Source: Stutzerimonas kirkiae
Lineage (GTDB): Bacteria; Pseudomonadota; Gammaproteobacteria; Pseudomonadales; Pseudomonadaceae
Assembly (NCBI RefSeq): GCF_004327335.1
Contig: NZ_QJUO01000003.1
Location: 62,001 to 126,000 of the forward strand
Direction: 5' to 3'
Length of the DNA: 64,000 bases
Shown here: in pieces, positions 55,771 to 63,693 of the stretch
How the letters are laid out: each line of letters starts with the position of its first letter
Numbering within the stretch: the first letter of the stretch is position 1
The notes under the pieces: generated by a model
Seen by the model: only the letters and a program-made list of their open reading frames with translations
What the model was told of the DNA's origin: nothing
Database searches by the model: none
Position numbers and translations under genes: made by a program

Positions 55771-56841
55771 TCAGAGCGCGCCGTCGGCGGCCAGTTGCAT
55801 GTAGCCTGGCTCGAAGCGCAGCTTGATGTTGTCGCTGTCACCATGGCTGACGCCGTTGGCGAAGCTCATGCCCACGGCGTCGGCGCTCTGGGCGCCGGCG
55901 CCGAGCAGGCCGTGCTCGAAGGAGAAGGCGGCGATGCGCGCCATGGTCTGCGGCAACTGCTCGCCGTTGGCGAAGGCGGCGGCTTCGTTGGCCGAGTAGA
56001 ACATGCGGGTCTTGGCGAGCTGGGCCTCATAGCCGGGCAGGTCGGTGCCGGAGGCTTTGGCCATATGTTCCCGGGCCGCCTTGCCGCGCTCGGAGTCTTC
56101 GCTCATCACCGCCATGATCTCGTACCAGGCGCCCGTCAGCGCCTTGCCGAAGGCCGGGTTGTCCTCGAGGGTGTCGCTGTTGACCACCATCAGGTCGATG
56201 ATCTCGCCGGGAATCTGGCTGGAGTCGAACACCTTGCTGACCCCGGGCCGGGCCTCGATCTCGGCCAGCAGCGGGTTCCAGGTGGCGCTCGCCTTGACCT
56301 CGGCGCTGCCGAAGACCGCGACCATGTCGGCATCCGAGGTGTTGACCACTTTCAGGTCGCGTTCGCTCAGGCCGACACTTTCCAGGCCACGGGCCAGCAG
56401 GTAGTGGGACACCGACAGTTCGACCAGGTTGACCGGCAGCCCCTTGAGGTCCTCGAGGCGCTTGCCTTCGCCCTTGATGACGATGCCATCGTTGCCGTTG
56501 GAGAAGTCGCCGATGATCAGCGCCGTGCTGTCCACGCCGCCCGCCGCGGGAATGGTCAGGGCGTCCATGTTGGTCATGCTGCAGCCGTCGAACTGGCCGG
56601 CGCTGTACTGGTTGATCGACTCCACGTAGTCGTTGATCTGTACCACGTCGATGTCGATACCGTACTTCTTCGCCCATTTGTCGACGATGCCTTGGGAAGC
56701 ACCGTATTCCCAGGGCATCCAGCCGGCATAGATGCTCCAGCAGACGCTGAAACTGTCCTTGCTCGCGGCGTGTGCGGGAATGCTGAGGAGGAGGGCGGAC
56801 AGGCTGGCGGCGGCCAGGGTGCTCGACAGGGATTTGCGCAT
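55771..56841 (-). CDS. ABC transporter substrate-binding protein of the guanidine operon
   Basis: A 356-residue periplasmic binding protein of the nitrate/taurine type. The signal peptide (MRKSLSSTLAAASLSALLL) is cleaved after AHA near residue 26. FSVCWSIYAGWMPWEYGAS and GQFDGCSMTNMDAL are in the ligand region. AACCCGGAGGTTCCC provides a strong ribosome site for the ATG at 56841. First gene of the operon, 60 bp after the guanidine-I aptamer. Its ligand was presumably read as urea or taurine in older annotation; the riboswitch indicates guanidine. Confidence 0.88.
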   Translation of the reverse strand: MRKSLSSTLAAASLSALLLSIPAHAASKDSFSVCWSIYAGWMPWEYGASQGIVDKWAKKYGIDIDVVQINDYVESINQYSAGQFDGCSMTNMDALTIPAAGGVDSTALIIGDFSNGNDGIVIKGEGKRLEDLKGLPVNLVELSVSHYLLARGLESVGLSERDLKVVNTSDADMVAVFGSAEVKASATWNPLLAEIEARPGVSKVFDSSQIPGEIIDLMVVNSDTLEDNPAFGKALTGAWYEIMAVMSEDSERGKAAREHMAKASGTDLPGYEAQLAKTRMFYSANEAAAFANGEQLPQTMARIAAFSFEHGLLGAGAQSADAVGMSFANGVSHGDSDNIKLRFEPGYMQLAADGAL

Positions 56842-56900
56842 GGGAACCTCCGGGTTCGTTTGAATGCGGGCAGGGAACGGCGCGACCATGCATGGCGCGT

Positions 56901-56996
56901 TCTCCCGGGCTTTTGTCCCGCCGTGTAACCCCGAACGAGGTCGCCAACTCTCGGACCAGACGCTCGCCTCATGGGCGGGCCGGAACCCTAGTCAGC
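56901..56996 (-). ncRNA. Guanidine-I riboswitch (ykkC class)
   Basis: On the minus strand the leader carries all three conserved blocks of the ykkC guanidine-I aptamer in order: CTAGGGTTCCG (56981-56991), CTGGTCCGAGAGTTGGC (56943-56959) and ACACGGCGGGAC then AAAAGCCCGGGAGA (56926 down to 56901). Guanidine binding normally turns on genes for guanidine export or breakdown. The 60 bases to the start codon hold a GGGAGAACGCGC / GCGCCGTTCCC hairpin that overlaps the aptamer end and may be the expression platform. Confidence 0.95.
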
Positions 56997-57174
56997 CATT
57001 GCAAATTGTCGTACCGCACCCTTGCGGGTCTCTCCGCCAGGACAGAGCGAATACCGTGCCAATCGCCTGCAAGTCGTCCGCAAGCCTGCAAGGCCGCGGG
57101 GGCAAGAGGTTTTTCCAGGGAGGGCTGAAGAGTGTCCGTGCGCTATTTTGGTGCTATTGCATCATCCGGGTGCA

Positions 57175-57468
57175 TCAGCGAATCAGCCAACTCATCAACC
57201 ACAGGCCGAGCAGCAGCCAGATCAGCCCACTGATAAAGGATCTGCGCATGAAGGCGCGCACGGCGCTGAACAGCAGCCACAAGCCCAGCACCAGGGCCAC
57301 CAGGCTGAGCAGGGAGTGGTCCATGCCCAGCGCACCGGACAACCCTTCGAGGAAGTTATGGCCGGCGCTGGCGATCAGATCGAAGAAGCCTTCCAGAGCA
57401 TCGACGATGGTGCGGATGATGCTCCCCAGTAACTGGCCCAGCCATTCGAAAAAACTTTCCGTGCGCAT
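57175..57468 (-). CDS. Small membrane protein, 97 aa
   Basis: A 97-residue protein with an amphipathic N-terminal half (FFEWLGQLLGSIIRTIVDAL) and two membrane helices (about 53-72 and 78-95, separated by RAFMRRSF). No family with known role is recognised. Ribosome site weak. It lies upstream of the guanidine riboswitch on the same strand, so it is not itself controlled by it. Confidence 0.65.
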   Translation of the reverse strand: MRTESFFEWLGQLLGSIIRTIVDALEGFFDLIASAGHNFLEGLSGALGMDHSLLSLVALVLGLWLLFSAVRAFMRRSFISGLIWLLLGLWLMSWLIR

Positions 57469-57541
57469 TGCGTCATTCCTCAGCCATTGTTCGCTGAATC
57501 ATCGGATGGCCTGGCCAACGGTGAGTTCCCAGGGAAAGCCT

Positions 57542-57691
57542 GTTATGTCGTTATCCCACGCCAAGGCAGTTCGGTAAATGCGCTGGAGGCTGGAGTGCTG
57601 GACGAAAACCACGGGCTGTCCGCATTTTCGTCCGACCCCGGCTTGCCAGCGCTTTTCCCGGCTGTTTGGCATGCCTGACGCGATCGCCCAG
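57542..57691. repeat. Palindromic dispersed element, copy E
   Basis: About 150 bp with GCGCTGGAGGCTGGAGTGCT and GGACGAAAACC facing TTTTCGTCC and GCTTGCCAGCGC, and the outer end CATGCCTGACGCGATCGCCC. Lies between the divergent 97-aa membrane protein and the SdiA-regulated-domain gene. Confidence 0.68.
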
Positions 57692-57767
57692 GGCGGGTTC
57701 CCTTTTGTAAGGTAATTGCCATGACGCTGGTGTAATGTCGGTGCTCATTTCAGAAATAGAGAAAAAA

Positions 57768-58712
57768 ATGATTTCAATTGCCAAGGGGATGCTGGGACAG
57801 CTACCCGTGGTACGCCCATGGATGTGGTTATCGGCAGCGGGCTTTTCCGGCCTGTTCCTCCTGGCTGCGTTTTTCCACCTGGATGATCGGTTGCTGTTCT
57901 CGATCAAGACCTCCTGGCATGAGAGTAACTGGTCGACGCGCAGCCTCTGGTTGCCCGAATACGAAGTGAAGATCGATGCCCTGCCGGTGGCCACGGTGGA
58001 GAACAATCTTTCCGGCCTGACCTACGACGAGCGCGCCGATCATCTCTGGGCCGTGGTCAACAACCCCGAGGAACTGCTGGCGATCGGCAAGGATGGCCGC
58101 TTTATCGCGCGTTATCCGTTGCAGGGCTTCTCCGATGTGGAGGGCGTCACCTACCTCGGCGACGGGCTGCTGGTAGTGGCCGAGGAGCGTCGGCAGTCGC
58201 TGGTCATCGTGCCGGTGCCGAAGACGCCGGGGCCGTTGCAGCGTGAGGATTATCAGTCGATCACCCTGGGCTTGCACAGCGATGACAACAACGGTTTCGA
58301 GGGCCTGGGCTATGATCGCGCCGGCGACCGGCTGTTCGTGGTCAAGGAGCATTCGCCACGCAAGCTCTACGAGATCCAGGGATTGCGCGACACCCTGGCG
58401 GGGCGCCTGGGCCTGAAGATCATCGACCGGGAGAGCTGGATCGCGGACAAGGAAATGGCGACCGACCTGGCATCGGTGCATTTCGATGAGCGCACCGGGC
58501 ACCTGGTACTGCTCAGCGAGGAAGCGAACATGATGCTGGAGCTGGATGCCGAGGGGAACATGGTCAGTTTCCGCTCGCTCTGGCGCGGCTTCGCCGGCCT
58601 GGAGGAAAGCGTGCCGCAGGCGGAAGGGCTGACCTTCGACGACGACGGCAACCTGTACCTGGTGAGCGAACCCAACCTGTTCTACGCCTTCGAGCGCAAG
58701 CGCGAGGGGTAG
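57768..58712 (+). CDS. SdiA-regulated-domain protein (YjiK-like)
   Basis: A 314-residue protein with one N-terminal membrane helix (about 20-38, MWLSAAGFSGLFLLAAFF) and a periplasmic six-bladed propeller-type domain (NLSGLTYDERADHLWAVVNN, GFEGLGYDRAGDRLFVVKEH, ESVPQAEGLTFDDDGNLYLV). This matches the SdiA-regulated family, whose biochemical role is unclear; sequence features resemble esterase-like phytase propellers. The start at 57768 follows AGAGA; an in-frame start at 57735 is possible. Confidence 0.82.
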   Translation: MISIAKGMLGQLPVVRPWMWLSAAGFSGLFLLAAFFHLDDRLLFSIKTSWHESNWSTRSLWLPEYEVKIDALPVATVENNLSGLTYDERADHLWAVVNNPEELLAIGKDGRFIARYPLQGFSDVEGVTYLGDGLLVVAEERRQSLVIVPVPKTPGPLQREDYQSITLGLHSDDNNGFEGLGYDRAGDRLFVVKEHSPRKLYEIQGLRDTLAGRLGLKIIDRESWIADKEMATDLASVHFDERTGHLVLLSEEANMMLELDAEGNMVSFRSLWRGFAGLEESVPQAEGLTFDDDGNLYLVSEPNLFYAFERKREG

Positions 58713-58725
58713 ACGCTCCAGGGGC

Positions 58726-58815
58726 CGAAAAGAGCGCTGGAGGCTGGAGTTGGACGAAAAGCCTGGATCTCAGTCGCTTTCCGTTCGGCTTCCAGCCTCC
58801 AGCGCCTTTATGCGG
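58726..58815. repeat. Palindromic dispersed element, copy F
   Basis: AGAGCGCTGGAGGCTGGAG faces CTTCCAGCCTCCAGCGCC, a strong imperfect stem of about 17 bp between convergent genes. Outer ends are missing, so this is the inner module only; probably acts as a bidirectional terminator. Confidence 0.7.
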
Positions 58816-58819
58816 TTTA

Positions 58820-59371
58820 TTAGTGTGTCGGATACCGGGCCAGCACCTTGGCGACGATCTGGCGAATCCTGCTGGCGCGTTCCGCGGGGCTGAGCTGGCG
58901 GTCGCTCAGCGCCTGCTCGGCGCTGCCGCGCCAGACCAGCTTGCCGTCGCGGGCGTCGTGCAGGTCGATCTGCAGGGTGGCGACCTGGTATTCCACGATG
59001 CGGTTGTCGGCATAGATCGAGGGGCCCCAATAGGGATGCCAGGGGCCGCCCCAGTAACCGCCGCCGGTGCTGTATTGCTGGGTGCGGGTATCGACGATCA
59101 GCCAGGCGCGCACCTGCAGGTCGGCAGTGCCCTGGGCCGGACGCAGGCCGTGCTGGTCGAGCTGTTCGCTCACCGCTTCGCGAATGCGCTGTTCGGTCAG
59201 GCCGCTCTGGATGCGTGGATCGGCCGGGCGGAATTGCACGGCGGGCTCCATCCAGCTCCAACTGCGATAGGCGGAGAAGTCCCGGGTCGGGTCGAAGTCG
59301 CGCAGCGCGGGCTGGCTCTGGCAAGCGGCGAGCAGCAGTAGCAGGGGGATCAGTAGAAGCTGCCGTAACAT
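58820..59371 (-). CDS. DUF4136 lipoprotein
   Basis: A 183-residue lipoprotein. The signal MLRQLLLIPLLLLLAAC ends in a lipobox (LAAC), Cys at 17. The DUF4136 core shows RDFSAYRSWSWMEP, ADLQVRAWLIVDTRTQ and the C-terminal LDHARDGKLVWRGSA-type block (LHDARDGKLVWRGSA). A Gly/Trp/Tyr stretch (GGGYWGGPWHPYWG) is in the middle. Likely outer-membrane anchored; function unknown. The ATG at 59371 follows AGGAGAACGACC. Confidence 0.82.
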   Translation of the reverse strand: MLRQLLLIPLLLLLAACQSQPALRDFDPTRDFSAYRSWSWMEPAVQFRPADPRIQSGLTEQRIREAVSEQLDQHGLRPAQGTADLQVRAWLIVDTRTQQYSTGGGYWGGPWHPYWGPSIYADNRIVEYQVATLQIDLHDARDGKLVWRGSAEQALSDRQLSPAERASRIRQIVAKVLARYPTH

Positions 59372-59648
59372 GGTCGTTCTCCTGAAAGGGTTGTCTCGAC
59401 AGTCTACGCCGAAAACGGCCGGATACTGCATAAGCCCGGGCGTCGTTTTCAACGTCGTGCGGCGACGGCCCGAAGGGGCGGGGCGATGGATGCCCATGCA
59501 TAAAAAAGGGAAGATGGCGTTGCCTGGCGCCATCTTCCCTGAACTTCAGTGAGCGCCGGATGAGCGCTCACCTGCGAGGTTCACCTCCCTGTGGAATCTT
59601 GCTCGACAAGATTCACTCCGTAAGGCCCGCATGGGCATGCGGAAAACT

Positions 59649-60605
59649 TCAATTCCAGATGGTCACGTCCTGTGCATCGACTTTGCCTGGCAACAGTTTC
59701 TCCTTGAAGAAGGCATCCGCGATCTTCTGCTGTTCGCCCAGGCTTTGCGCGTTGACCTTGCGTACATCGTAGCTGCGCCGGGCATTGGCCTTCTCGACGA
59801 TGGCCGGGTCCAGGTTGCCCCACAGTGGCCCGAGGATACTGGCCGCTTCCTGCGGATTCTGGCGCAGCCACTGGCCGGTGCGCACCAGTTCCTCGAACAG
59901 GGTTTCCAGTACCTGCGGGTGCTGTGCGGCGAAGGTGCTGGAGGCCAGGTAGTAGCGCTTGTAGTCCGCCAGGCCCTGGCCATCGGCCAGGGTGCGGGTG
60001 TCGAGCTGCTGCTGGGCGCTGCTGAGGAAGGGTTCCCAGGCGACCCAGGCATCCACTTTGCCATTCTCGAAAGCGGCTCTGCCATCGGCCGGCGTCAGGT
60101 AGGCCGGCTGTATATCGCTGAAGGAGAGGCCGGCCTTGGTCAGGGCGGCCAGCAGCAGGTAGTGGCTGCCCGCCGCCTTGGTCACGGCGACTTTCTTGCC
60201 CTTGAGGTCGCTCAGGTCGCGCAGTGCAGAATGCTCGTGCACGAGAATCGCCTGGGCGGTGGGCGAGGCGGTTTCCTCGGCGAAATAGGTCAGCCTGGCC
60301 CCCGCGGCCTGGGCGAATACCGGCACGGTATCGGCCACATCGGCGGAAACGTCGATATTGCCGACATTCAGGGCTTCGAGCAGTGGCTGGCCATTGGGGA
60401 ATTCATGCCAACTGATGCGGATGCCCTGCTTGCCCAAGACCTGTTCCAGGCTGCCCTGGGTCTTCAACAGGCTGATCAGTGTCGAGGATTTCTGATAGCC
60501 GATACGCACCTGGGTATCGGCCTGCGCCGTCCAGGGCAGGGCGGTAAAAATGCCCAGTGCCAGGCCAAGGGCCAGCAAGGGGCGGCGTTTGAGTTGCAGA
60601 GACAT
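59649..60605 (-). CDS. Aliphatic sulfonate-binding protein, SsuA-like
   Basis: A 318-residue periplasmic binding protein of the SsuA family. Signal peptide (KRRPLLALGLALGIFTALPW, cleavage after AQA) then VRIGYQKSSTLISLLKTQG, VSADVADTVPVFAQAAGA and KKVAVTKAAGSHYLL. The mature part fits binding of sulfonates for sulfur supply. It is an orphan: no ssuB or ssuC gene lies downstream. ATG at 60605 follows GAGGTTCCCC. Its upstream region is AT-rich like that of lsfA. Confidence 0.85.
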   Translation of the reverse strand: MSLQLKRRPLLALGLALGIFTALPWTAQADTQVRIGYQKSSTLISLLKTQGSLEQVLGKQGIRISWHEFPNGQPLLEALNVGNIDVSADVADTVPVFAQAAGARLTYFAEETASPTAQAILVHEHSALRDLSDLKGKKVAVTKAAGSHYLLLAALTKAGLSFSDIQPAYLTPADGRAAFENGKVDAWVAWEPFLSSAQQQLDTRTLADGQGLADYKRYYLASSTFAAQHPQVLETLFEELVRTGQWLRQNPQEAASILGPLWGNLDPAIVEKANARRSYDVRKVNAQSLGEQQKIADAFFKEKLLPGKVDAQDVTIWN

Positions 60606-60663
60606 GGGGAACCTCATCCATAGCTGCACAGCCTGGTGTGGCTGAGGGGAGTCGTTCGGCGGT

Positions 60664-60830
60664 TCAGGCCGGGCTTTGACAAGCTATACGATATAAAAAA
60701 TCTAAAATAAATAATTTTTAGGAATTAGCTTAGAAAGACGGGTCGTCGCCTCATATTACTTTTTAGAATTTGTTTTAAATGAAATATTCTTTTTAAGAAT
60801 TACAGTGACTGCTTAATCTTGTCATCAAGC
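60664..60830. promoter_or_regulatory. AT-rich divergent control region of ssuA-like and oprD-like genes
   Basis: About 120 bp of unusually low GC (TATAAAAAATCTAAAATAAA and TTTTTAGAATTTGTTTTAAA) lies between the two divergent genes. A similar AT-rich block (63590-63650) precedes lsfA. AT-rich control regions are known from sulfate-starvation genes of Pseudomonas. Specific sites cannot be placed with confidence. Confidence 0.5.
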
Positions 60831-60931
60831 TTTCATAAAGCGCACAGCGCCGAAGCTGTGGAAAAAGACCGCCCCGTGGGAAAACGCCGGCGGCCCATAA
60901 GAAGTCAAGTCCTGCAACTGGAGCATCGAGC

Positions 60932-62251
60932 ATGAACAAATCTACCTTGGCACTGGCTATTTCTCTGGGCGTCATCGCCCAGCAGGCCGGTGCGGCCGGT
61001 TTTATCGAAGACAGCAAGGCGAACCTGGGATTGCGTAACTTCTATTTCGACCGCAACGACAAGGACACAGCCAACAGCAACAGCGAAGCCAGCGAGTGGG
61101 GCCAGGGCTTTATCTTCAACTACCAGTCCGGTTTCACCGAAGGGACTGTAGGGGTAGGGGTCGATGTGATCGGTCTGGCAGGTATCAAGCTGGACTCCGG
61201 TGGCGACAGCAGTATCCCGCGTAGCCGTGCGCCGGGTGCTCTGTTCCCGCAGGAAAGCGATGGCAGCGCCGTGGACAGCTATGGCAAGGCGGGCGCCACC
61301 CTGAAGCTGCGCCTGTCGAAGACCGAGGCGCGTATCGGTACCCTGCAACCCAAGCTACCGGTAGTGAACATCAACGATGGCCGCCTGTTGCCACAACTGT
61401 TCGAAGGCGGGCAGGTCACGTCCAATGAGATCGACAACCTGACCCTGACCGCGGGCCAACTGGAGCACACCAAGACCCGCAGCTCCAGCGACAGCATCGG
61501 TCTGCGGATCGGTGTGCCGAACAACACGCCCTTTGCGGATTCCAACAAGTTCTACTTCGCTGGTGGCGACTACAAGCTGAGCAAGGACCTGACTGCCCAG
61601 TACTACTACGGCAACCTGAAGGATTTCTACAAGCAGCACTTCCTCGGCCTGGTGCATAACCTGGTGTTGCCGGCCGGCTCGCTGAAGACCGACCTGCGTT
61701 ATTTCGACAGCAGTTCCGATGGCAAGAACGGCAGCGTTGCCGGTCGCGCCGAGGGCTACAGTAGCAATGGCTACTACGCTGGCAGCGCTTCCCCGGGTGA
61801 GGTCGACAACCGTACCTGGAGCGCCCTGTTCACCTACAGCCTGAGCGGTCACTCGCTTGGCCTGGGCTATCAGCAGGTTTCCGGTGACAGCGCCTTTCCC
61901 TTCCTGAGCCAGGGCGACGGTGCGACCGCCTACCTGATCACCGACCGCCAGATCAACAAGTTCCTCAGTGCCGGCGAGCGCACCTGGCTGGCTGAATACG
62001 GCTATGACTTCGCCAGCCTCGGCGTGCCTGGCCTGAAAGCCAGCGTGGCCTACCTGTCCGGTACCGATATCGATGCCGCGCAGAGTGATCGCAAGGAGTG
62101 GGAGCGCGATTTCCGCGTGGACTACACCCTGCAGGATGGAGCATTGAAAGGTCTTGGTTTCTCCTGGCGCAATGCGAGTTTCCGCAGCAACGCGAGCACC
62201 AGCCAGGATGAGAATCGCCTGATCGTCAGCTATAGCATTCCGCTGCTGTAA
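60932..62251 (+). CDS. OprD-family outer-membrane porin
   Basis: A 439-residue porin with signal peptide (MNKSTLALAISLGVIAQQAG, cleavage after AGA). The OprD core is recognisable: FIEDSKANLGLRNFYFDRN, EWGQGFIFNYQSGFTEG, VGVDVIGLAGIKLD, and the C-terminal strand NRLIVSYSIPLL. OprD members import specific small acids, amino acids or peptides; the specificity loops cannot be decoded here. Divergent from the SsuA-like gene, so it may admit organosulfur compounds (inference). RBS CTGGAGCATCGAGC precedes the ATG. Confidence 0.92.
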   Translation: MNKSTLALAISLGVIAQQAGAAGFIEDSKANLGLRNFYFDRNDKDTANSNSEASEWGQGFIFNYQSGFTEGTVGVGVDVIGLAGIKLDSGGDSSIPRSRAPGALFPQESDGSAVDSYGKAGATLKLRLSKTEARIGTLQPKLPVVNINDGRLLPQLFEGGQVTSNEIDNLTLTAGQLEHTKTRSSSDSIGLRIGVPNNTPFADSNKFYFAGGDYKLSKDLTAQYYYGNLKDFYKQHFLGLVHNLVLPAGSLKTDLRYFDSSSDGKNGSVAGRAEGYSSNGYYAGSASPGEVDNRTWSALFTYSLSGHSLGLGYQQVSGDSAFPFLSQGDGATAYLITDRQINKFLSAGERTWLAEYGYDFASLGVPGLKASVAYLSGTDIDAAQSDRKEWERDFRVDYTLQDGALKGLGFSWRNASFRSNASTSQDENRLIVSYSIPLL

Positions 62252-62338
62252 GCGTTGATTCGCGACTCCCTGGAGAGATGCTGCGGGCCGCCATCCTCGG
62301 TCCGCCGTAGCGCGAGCTTTATGTGTAGGTGTCTTTTC

Positions 62339-62365
62339 GCCGGCCTTTGGGGTCGGCTTTTTTTT
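62339..62365 (+). terminator. Rho-independent terminator after the porin gene
   Basis: GCCGGCC and GGTCGGC form a 7-bp stem (one G-T pair) with TTTTTTTT after it. Confidence 0.82.
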
Positions 62366-62461
62366 ATGGTGCGCCCGGCAGGGCGCTGTCTGCTCGATGT
62401 CTGCCATTCCTTCGGGGCGGGAGGGCGGCAGAATTGCCCCGGGTCGTTTGTGTGGCGTCGA

Positions 62462-63316
62462 TCAGCTTGCCGAGCGCAGGCCCGACCAGGCCACGGCGCC
62501 CAGGATCAGGGCACCACCGAGCAGCATGCCGCCACTGGGCGTCGAGCCGAACACCAGCCAGGCGCCGGCAATGGCATATACCGGCTCAACGGCGATGACC
62601 ACCGCAGCGGTGCTGGTCCTGACTTGCTTGAGGGCGGTGATGAACAGGCTGTAGGCCAGGCCGGTGCAGAATACCCCCAGTGCCATCAGCAGCAGCCAGT
62701 CGCGGCTTTCGACCAACGGCAACTCCCGCCAGAGCGGCGGGAGGAGCAGCAGGCTGATGGCCAGGCATTGCCACCAGCAGGCCGGCAGCCCGCCGACATC
62801 GCTGGAGAAATGCTTGTTGGCCACGGCAATGGCGGCATAGCTGGCGCCTGACAGCACGCCCCAGAGCAGGCCCTCGGTGCTGCTATCGTTGAGATCGAAG
62901 GACGGCGTGACCAGCACCAGGCCGGCCGATACCAGGAGCAGGATCAGGCTGTCGATGTGCCCTGGCCGCAGGCCGGACAGCAGCCATCCGATCAGGGCGG
63001 TGAAGGCTGGAAACGTCGCGAAACCCAATGTCGCCATGGCTACGCCACCGGTCTGCACCGCGACGAAAAACAATATCCAGTGCATGCCCAGCGCGCTACC
63101 GGTGGCCAGCAGCTTGCCCGCCGTCGCCACCGGTACCCCGCGCCAGGGGCGCTGCCGCAGGCACAGGCAGAACAGGCTGAGGGCGAGCAGGGCGAAGGCC
63201 GCCCGGCCGAGGACGATCATGCCCGCACTGACTGCAAGGGATTGTCCGAGCAGGGCGGAAATACCGACCAGGAAGGCTGCGCCGTGCAATTGCAGGTGGG
63301 CGATATATCGGTTCAT
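62462..63316 (-). CDS. DMT-superfamily transporter (EamA family)
   Basis: A 284-residue inner-membrane protein with ten hydrophobic segments and two EamA halves (SAGMIVLGRAAFALLALSLF, VVIAVEPVYAIAGAWLVFG). Third DMT carrier in the window; not close enough in sequence to the others to be a recent duplication. The start MNRYIAHLQLHGAAFLVG fits family lengths. Substrate unknown. Confidence 0.87.
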   Translation of the reverse strand: MNRYIAHLQLHGAAFLVGISALLGQSLAVSAGMIVLGRAAFALLALSLFCLCLRQRPWRGVPVATAGKLLATGSALGMHWILFFVAVQTGGVAMATLGFATFPAFTALIGWLLSGLRPGHIDSLILLLVSAGLVLVTPSFDLNDSSTEGLLWGVLSGASYAAIAVANKHFSSDVGGLPACWWQCLAISLLLLPPLWRELPLVESRDWLLLMALGVFCTGLAYSLFITALKQVRTSTAAVVIAVEPVYAIAGAWLVFGSTPSGGMLLGGALILGAVAWSGLRSAS

Positions 63317-63383
63317 GGAGCGCTGTGCTGGGCTGGGGCGGTTATGGTGGCGCTGAATGCACCTCCCGTAAACGGGCTGTGAT

Positions 63384-63440
63384 GACCCACGCGCCTCGAT
63401 AGAGGCGCTGGAGTCGGGGTGCTGGGCAGGAAAGTACGGC
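63384..63440. repeat. Fragment of the palindromic element
   Basis: GCCTCGATAGAGGCGCTGGA followed by GGGGTGCTGGGCAGGAAA resembles the left half of copy A (CGATAGAGGCTCTGGAGGCT). The rest of the 377-bp gap before lsfA is the AT-rich promoter region; no gene is seen. Confidence 0.4.
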
Positions 63441-63603
63441 GGCAGGCGATTTTTCGTTCAACGCAGCGCTGTCCAGGGCTCTTGCCGGGGCTTCTGGCGT
63501 ATGGGCGCGGGTGTGGCGGTGAGTCGTGCGCGTCAGGCATCGCAGGCGGTGGTCGTATGACTCGCCAAGGCTGGCGATGCTGGCCTGTTTATATTCTTTT
63601 TTA

Positions 63604-63628
63604 GGATAAATAAATCATTATTTATTCT
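63604..63628 (+). promoter_or_regulatory. AT-rich palindromic segment upstream of lsfA
   Basis: GGATAAATAAATCATTATTT followed by ATTC contains near-palindromic AATAAATnATTTATT-like halves within an AT-rich block about 70 bp before the lsfA start. Likely part of its sulfur-starvation promoter. Confidence 0.45.
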
Positions 63629-63693
63629 TTTTAATTTTGATGATTCCTGAGCATAGTGTCCCCAGCAAACAGACAACCTCAGGAGCAAGGCAA

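Noticed and set aside
57022-57577. Plus-strand open frames across the riboswitch leader
   Set aside because: They cross the guanidine-I aptamer and the antisense of the 97-aa membrane protein, without ribosome sites or recognisable domains.
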